Assembly (NCBI GenBank): GCA_003512825.1 | Contig: DOOI01000170.1 | Location: 8,744-27,552 of the forward strand | DNA: 18,809 nucleotides | Reading direction: 5' to 3' | Origin: Paracoccaceae bacterium | Lineage (GTDB): Bacteria; Pseudomonadota; Alphaproteobacteria; Rhodobacterales; Rhodobacteraceae | Shown: piece by piece, positions 14,819 to 18,809 of the stretch | Numbering within the stretch: position 1 is the first letter of the stretch | How the letters are laid out: each line of letters starts with the position of its first letter | The notes under the pieces: model-generated | Told to the model about the DNA's origin: nothing | The model's input: only the letters and a program-made list of their open reading frames with translations | The model's database searches: none | Position numbers and translations under genes: made by a program

Positions 14819-17540
14819 CCTCTTCATCCCCTTGGTCTGCAATCCGCGCAACAGAAACCACGATCTCGCCACGGGCCGTATCAAACACTTTGACCCCGCC
14901 TGCCGAACGCGACCGGAAAGAAATCCCGTCTACAGGCACACGAATGGACTGCCCCGACGATGTCGCCAGCATCACCTGATTATCCAATTCCACTGGGAAA
15001 CTGGCAACCAAAGCACCGCCGCGCATACCTTTATCCATCGCCGTCACGCCCATGCCGCCACGACCGCGAATTGGGTAATCATGCGACGACGACAGCTTTC
15101 CAGTACCCTTTTCGCTGATCGTCAGGATCAGGTTCTCGGCCGCAGACATTTCCGCATAGCGTTCTTGCGAAATTGCGGCGTCCGCCACGACGTCTTCGTC
15201 GTCGGTCTCTGCCTCGTCGGTGATCCCAGCAACAGCGCGCCGCATTTTCAGATAGGCGGCACGCTCTTCAGAGGTCGCTTCAAAATGCCGGATAACCGAC
15301 ATCGACACCACGCGATCCTCACCTGAAAGCCGGATGCCACGCACCCCGGTCGAGTCCCGCCCTTTAAACACACGCACATCAGTGGTCTGAAACCGGATTG
15401 CGCGCCCCGAGGCTGTCGTGAGCATAACGTCATCGTCTTCCGAGCAAATTCGCGCGTTGACCAATTCGATACCCTCCGGCAGCTTCATCGCGATCTTGCC
15501 GTTCCGCATCACATTGGTGAAGTCTGACAAGGCGTTGCGCCGCACATCACCCTCAGAGGTCGCAAACACGATTTGCAAATCATCCCAAGCATCTTCAGGC
15601 CGATCAACTGGCATAATGGCCGCAATGGAAACGCCTTGCGGGATCGGCAAGATGTTCACGATTGCTTTGCCCTTCGCAGTCCGTCCCCCCGAAGGCAGTC
15701 GCCAGCATTTCAACTTGTAAGCCATGCCATCGGTTGTGAAGAACAGAAGTTGGTCATGGGTGTTGGCCACAAACAGTGTGGTGACCACATCCTCTTCCTT
15801 GGTCTGCATCCCGGAGAGACCCTTGCCACCCCGACGCTGCGCGCGGAAGTCTGCCAAAGGCGTGCGCTTGATCCAGCCGCCGGAGGTGATGGTCACAACC
15901 ATATCCTCCCGCTCGATCAGGTCTTCATCTTCCAGATCTCCAGCCCAGTCGATGATTTCTGTCCGGCGTGGCACTGCAAAAAGTGCCTTTATCTCAGTTA
16001 GTTCCGCGGAAATGATCGCCAAAATCCGATCGCGCGACCCAAGAATATCCAAACATTCGCGGATTTTTCCGGCCAATTCCTGCAATTCGTCGGTGACTTC
16101 GGTGACGCCAATTTGCGTCAGGCGTTGCAAGCGCAAATCGAGAATGGCGCGCGCTTGGATTTCAGACAGGTTATAAGTGCCATCGTCATTCACCTTATGC
16201 GTCGGGTCATCGATCAGCTTGATATATTCAATAATTGCATGGGCTGGCCAACGACGCTGCATCAGCTTTTCACGCGCTTCGGCCGCATCCGCAGAAGATC
16301 GGATCGTTGCAACAACTTCGTCCACATTAGAAACTGCTGCGGCCAAACCACACAGGATATGCGCGCGCTCACGCGCCTTACGAAGCTCATGCGCGGTCCG
16401 ACGCGCCACCACTTCTTCCCGGAAATCCAGAAAGGCAGTCAGGAAGCGGCGTAACGTGAGTGTTTCAGGCCGCCCCCCATTGAGCGCCAACATATTGCAG
16501 CCAAACGATGTTTGCATCGGAGTGAAGCGATAAAGTTGGTTGAGCACCACATCAGCAGTGGCATCCCGTTTCAACTCTACAACCACGCGCACACCGTCGC
16601 GATCGGATTGGTCTTCAACATTGGCGATTCCTTCGATGCGTTTTTCACGCACCGCTTCGGCAATCTTCTCAATCATTGAGGCTTTGTTGACTTGATAGGG
16701 GATCTCATGGGCGACAATTGCCCAGCGATCTTTACGAATTTCCTCTACGCTGGTTTTCGCGCGAATGATTACCGATCCACGCCCCTCGAGATAGGCCTTT
16801 CGCGCTCCTCCGCGCCCCATCATTTGCCCGCCCGTCGGAAAGTCAGGTCCCGGCACAAATTGAATGAGGTCTTCTGACGACAAATCAGGGTTTTCGATCA
16901 GAGCTAAAGTCGCATCAATGACTTCGCCTAGGTTATGGGGCGGAATGCGGGTTGCCATCCCCACAGCGATCCCTTCCGCACCATTGACCAAAACGTTTGG
17001 AAAACGCGCCGGCAGCACTGTGGGCTCTCGGTCTTTCCCATCGTAATTGTCTTGAAAATCAACAGTTTCTTTGTCGATGTCTGCCAAAATAAAGGCAGCG
17101 GGTTTATCCATTCGCACTTCGGTGTACCGCATCGCGGCTGGCGCATCGCCATCCATCGAGCCAAAGTTACCCTGCCCATCAAGCAGCGGCAGGGACATCG
17201 AAAAATCCTGCGCCATTCGCACCAGCGCGTCATAAATCGCGCTATCCCCGTGCGGGTGATACTTGCCCATCACGTCTCCAACGGGGCGGGCGGATTTCCG
17301 ATAGGATTTTTCGTGCGTATTGCCCGTCTCATGCATGGCGTAAAGAATGCGGCGGTGCACGGGTTTCAAGCCATCGCGCAAATCGGGAATAGCCCGGCTT
17401 ACGATTACCGACATCGCATAATCGAGATAGGAGCTTTTCATCTCCTCTTCGATTGTCACGCTCGGCCCATCATAGGCAGACCGCTCGATCCGTTTGCCGT
17501 TTTCTTCTTCGTTTTCAGGAGTTTGGGGCGTGTCGTTCAC
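14805..17540 (-). CDS. gyrA: DNA gyrase subunit A
   Basis: The breakage-reunion subunit of DNA gyrase, 911 residues, acting with GyrB (not here) to introduce negative supercoils. The active-site Tyr139 lies in [10 protein letters not shown]. The quinolone-determining region reads [17 protein letters not shown], with Ser100 and Asp104 at the positions of E. coli Ser83 and Asp87, i.e. the sensitive-type residues. The C-terminal DNA-wrapping domain keeps the GyrA box QRRGGKG (from Gln568). It is longer than the E. coli protein (875), partly because of an extra charged segment at about 752-803 ([13 protein letters not shown]...[11 protein letters not shown]). The start is GTG 17540, with an AGGCGGA site 4 bases upstream. 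A promoter and a terminator are both visible, so gyrA may be a single unit with partial read-through into DUF4169. Confidence 0.97.
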   Translation of the reverse strand: MNDTPQTPENEEENGKRIERSAYDGPSVTIEEEMKSSYLDYAMSVIVSRAIPDLRDGLKPVHRRILYAMHETGNTHEKSYRKSARPVGDVMGKYHPHGDSAIYDALVRMAQDFSMSLPLLDGQGNFGSMDGDAPAAMRYTEVRMDKPAAFILADIDKETVDFQDNYDGKDREPTVLPARFPNVLVNGAEGIAVGMATRIPPHNLGEVIDATLALIENPDLSSEDLIQFVPGPDFPTGGQMMGRGGARKAYLEGRGSVIIRAKTSVEEIRKDRWAIVAHEIPYQVNKASMIEKIAEAVREKRIEGIANVEDQSDRDGVRVVVELKRDATADVVLNQLYRFTPMQTSFGCNMLALNGGRPETLTLRRFLTAFLDFREEVVARRTAHELRKARERAHILCGLAAAVSNVDEVVATIRSSADAAEAREKLMQRRWPAHAIIEYIKLIDDPTHKVNDDGTYNLSEIQARAILDLRLQRLTQIGVTEVTDELQELAGKIRECLDILGSRDRILAIISAELTEIKALFAVPRRTEIIDWAGDLEDEDLIEREDMVVTITSGGWIKRTPLADFRAQRRGGKGLSGMQTKEEDVVTTLFVANTHDQLLFFTTDGMAYKLKCWRLPSGGRTAKGKAIVNILPIPQGVSIAAIMPVDRPEDAWDDLQIVFATSEGDVRRNALSDFTNVMRNGKIAMKLPEGIELVNARICSEDDDVMLTTASGRAIRFQTTDVRVFKGRDSTGVRGIRLSGEDRVVSMSVIRHFEATSEERAAYLKMRRAVAGITDEAETDDEDVVADAAISQERYAEMSAAENLILTISEKGTGKLSSSHDYPIRGRGGMGVTAMDKGMRGGALVASFPVELDNQVMLATSSGQSIRVPVDGISFRSRSAGGVKVFDTARGEIVVSVARIADQGDEEEAEV

Positions 17541-17585
17541 GTGGTCCGCCTGTTCTTTGGTCGCACTCTATATTTAGTCAACCGA

Positions 17586-17615
17586 ACTATACCACCCTCT
17601 GGATATGGGGTGCAA
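17586..17615 (-). promoter_or_regulatory. Predicted gyrA promoter
   Basis: On the minus strand, TTGCAC (17615-17610) and TATAGT (17591-17586) are separated by 18 bases. Transcription would begin near 17579, about 39 bases before the GTG start of gyrA. Confidence 0.6.
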
Positions 17616-17722
17616 TGGCCGCACGTCGCTGAGGGCACAGCGCAGGGTGAAATTAGATTAAGTATCTGATAGATATAAATAATTTATCAAAAAAATGTTT
17701 CGCTATGACAGAATGATCACAG

Positions 17723-17749
17723 GTATGATTTGCGTATGTTTCACGTATG
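17723..17749. repeat. Three GTATG motifs in exact 11-bp phase
   Basis: GTATG begins at 17723, 17734 and 17745, two exact steps of 11 bases. The next step (17756) reads GTCATG, a degenerate fourth copy within the near-palindrome TGACGTCATGACG. Helical-turn spacing places the motifs on one face of the DNA, as in arrays of protein-binding sites. They lie about 110-135 bases upstream of the gyrA -35 box. Confidence 0.5.
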
Positions 17750-17765
17750 GTTGACGTCATGACGT

Positions 17766-17794
17766 AAAAGCCAGCGGGCGCGCTCCCGTTTGGC
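17766..17794 (-). terminator. Probable intrinsic terminator of the SYLF lipoprotein gene
   Basis: Read on the minus strand, GCCA (17794-17791) pairs with TGGC (17773-17770) and CGGG (17788-17785) with CCCG (17778-17775). A small internal loop separates the two stem parts, a 6-base hairpin loop closes it, and TTTT (17769-17766) follows. It lies 60 bases beyond the SYLF stop codon. Confidence 0.5.
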
Positions 17795-17819
17795 GGTGTC
17801 TGCGCGGTGCCGCCGCACG

Positions 17820-17843
17820 CATGGGGGGGTGACACCCCCCATG
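17820..17843. other. Strong G/C hairpin just after the SYLF gene
   Basis: CATGGGGGG (17820-17828) and CCCCCCATG (17835-17843) form a perfect 9-bp stem with loop GTGACA. It begins 12 bases after the SYLF stop. There is no T-run on either side, so it is more likely an mRNA 3'-end stabiliser or repeat-type element than a terminator by itself. Confidence 0.65.
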
Positions 17844-17854
17844 AACCCGTGACC

Positions 17855-18412
17855 TTAAGGCACGATACGGGAATATTTGACGCCTTCCAGCGTTGCGCCA
17901 ATCATCGCGCCCGCTTGTCCAAAGACGGCGGCAACAACCGGAGCCGTTGATGTCGTGGTTTCGGCACGGATGTTTTCCGCCTTGTCGGAGAAGACATATT
18001 CCATGTCTGCACCAGCTGCCCAACCCGCCGAGCGACGGAACTTTTCAAGCGCTTCGGTGGTCATGAAAAAGAGGACATGGGCATATTGCTGAGCGCCGAT
18101 TTGCAGACCAAAGCTCCCTTTGGTGGCAGAGTAGTAATCCACAGTCACACCATTCACCCGCAGTGCGCCGCGCCCATAGCCGCCGCCAAATCCGAAACCT
18201 GCTTCGGTGACGAGGGGCATCACCAGTTGCCCCACTGATTTAGCCGCGACCTCGCGGGTGCCGGGGTAGGTGTCGTATAGGTAATTGATTGTTTGATCGA
18301 CGCGCGCGTCGAGTGTTGCCTGCCCGTTGGAGCCAACACCGTTGTTGCATGCCGCCGTCAGGGCGACACCACCGAATGCGAGCATCAGCCCGCGGCGTGA
18401 AAACTGGGTCAT
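17855..18412 (-). CDS. SYLF (Ysc84-type) lipid-binding lipoprotein
   Basis: A 185-residue exported protein. The N-terminus MTQFSRRGLMLAFGGVALTAACNN has a twin-arginine-like SRRGLML motif, a hydrophobic core and a lipobox LTAAC, predicting lipidation on Cys22. The mature part has the glycine-rich GFGFGGGYGRGAL segment, then YYSATKGSFGLQIGAQQYAHVLFFMTTEALEKFR and GADMEYVF. These fit the SYLF/Ysc84 domain (PF04366), which binds phosphoinositides in eukaryotes; the bacterial role is poorly defined, probably envelope-associated. AGAGG lies 5 bases before the ATG. Hairpins follow the stop codon, and hemB lies upstream in the same direction across 154 bases. Confidence 0.85.
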   Translation of the reverse strand: MTQFSRRGLMLAFGGVALTAACNNGVGSNGQATLDARVDQTINYLYDTYPGTREVAAKSVGQLVMPLVTEAGFGFGGGYGRGALRVNGVTVDYYSATKGSFGLQIGAQQYAHVLFFMTTEALEKFRRSAGWAAGADMEYVFSDKAENIRAETTTSTAPVVAAVFGQAGAMIGATLEGVKYSRIVP

Positions 18413-18486
18413 GGGGGCCTCTGTGCCTTGCTGCTCAAAATTTCGCCTGAGGTTTAGCCCCAGATCATTGCAAAAGAATAACTGCG

Positions 18487-18526
18487 TTCGAAGCCGATGT
18501 CATCAAACAATGCATCGCGCTTCGAA
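18487..18526. repeat. Inverted repeat between hemB and the SYLF gene
   Basis: TTCGAAGC plus CGATG (18487-18499) pairs with CATCG plus GCTTCGAA (18513-18526). That gives 13 bp with a single bulged C at 18518 and a 13-base loop. It is 41 bases beyond the hemB stop. On the minus strand it is followed only by a weak T-rich stretch (TTATTCTTTT), so it could be a hemB terminator or a regulator site for the SYLF gene. Confidence 0.55.
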
Positions 18527-18566
18527 TGTAAGCCACTTTTTGCCATTCTGCCCGCAGGTGCAGGGG

Positions 18567-18809
<243 letters not shown>

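Larger units (their letters stand above)
17541..17854. other. AT-rich intergenic region between the SYLF gene and gyrA
   Basis: These 314 bases hold no recognisable gene. From right to left they contain the hairpins after the SYLF lipoprotein gene, a 100-base AT-rich stretch (about 17655-17765) with three GTATG motifs spaced 11 bases apart, and the gyrA promoter. The short minus-strand frame at 17653-17901 overlaps the end of the SYLF gene and has no support. Confidence 0.6.

Noticed and set aside
14613..15326. A 237-codon plus-strand frame across DUF4169 and the gyrA end
   Set aside because: It crosses two genes and a terminator on the opposite strand and has no domain.
16935..17669. A 244-codon plus-strand frame across the gyrA start and promoter
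   Set aside because: It is antisense to the most conserved part of gyrA and continues into the promoter; no plausible product.

Overview
The window looks like a chromosomal segment of an alphaproteobacterium of the order Rhodobacterales (Rhodobacteraceae / Roseobacter type). The evidence is gene content: a DUF1476 F1-ATPase zeta subunit divergent from purC-purS-purQ, a long RNase E with an acidic insertion in its S1 region and a Lys/Ser-rich tail ending in a GWWNLGR motif, a DUF4169 plus RHH_4 pair, and a 911-residue GyrA. Base composition is moderately G+C-rich. There is no CRISPR array, rRNA, tRNA, transposase, integrase or phage gene, so most of the window is ordinary core genome.

Layout. 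(1) Bases 1-2511, minus strand: the first 31 codons of a betaine/homocysteine S-methyltransferase gene cut by the window edge, an MprF-like aminoacyl-phospholipid synthase/flippase, and the small F1-ATPase inhibitor zeta, with an intrinsic terminator between zeta and the MprF gene. (2) 2589-4377, plus strand: a purine operon with a good promoter, purC-purS-purQ, encoding SAICAR synthetase and two of the three FGAM synthase subunits. (3) 4414-7529, plus strand: a DctB-like sensor kinase and DctD-like response regulator. The regulator lacks the GAFTGA loop needed to contact sigma-54. (4) 7530-10895: a 437-base leader with repeated motifs and possible RNA structure, the rne gene, and a textbook terminator. 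(5) 10915-14353, plus strand: ccdA, then a translationally coupled pair made of a membrane-anchored alpha/beta-hydrolase-like protein and a cytochrome P450. (6) 14356-17540, minus strand: gyrA, followed by the overlapping DUF4169 and ribbon-helix-helix genes. The gyrA terminator stem contains the gyrA stop codon. (7) 17541-18809, minus strand: an AT-rich intergenic region with 11-bp-phased repeats, a SYLF-domain lipoprotein, and the 3' end of hemB.

Several genes work together. PurS and PurQ assemble with PurL (not in this window) to make FGAM, and PurC acts two steps later. DctB and DctD form a two-component pair, but their usual C4-dicarboxylate transporter is not adjacent. The hydrolase-like gene and the P450 share a 4-base ATGA overlap and probably act in one pathway, whose substrate cannot be read from the sequence. 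The most unusual items are the degenerate sigma-54-type activator, the hydrolase/P450 pair, the rne leader, the phased repeats upstream of gyrA, and a perfect palindrome at the very first bases that may be a fold-back assembly artefact.
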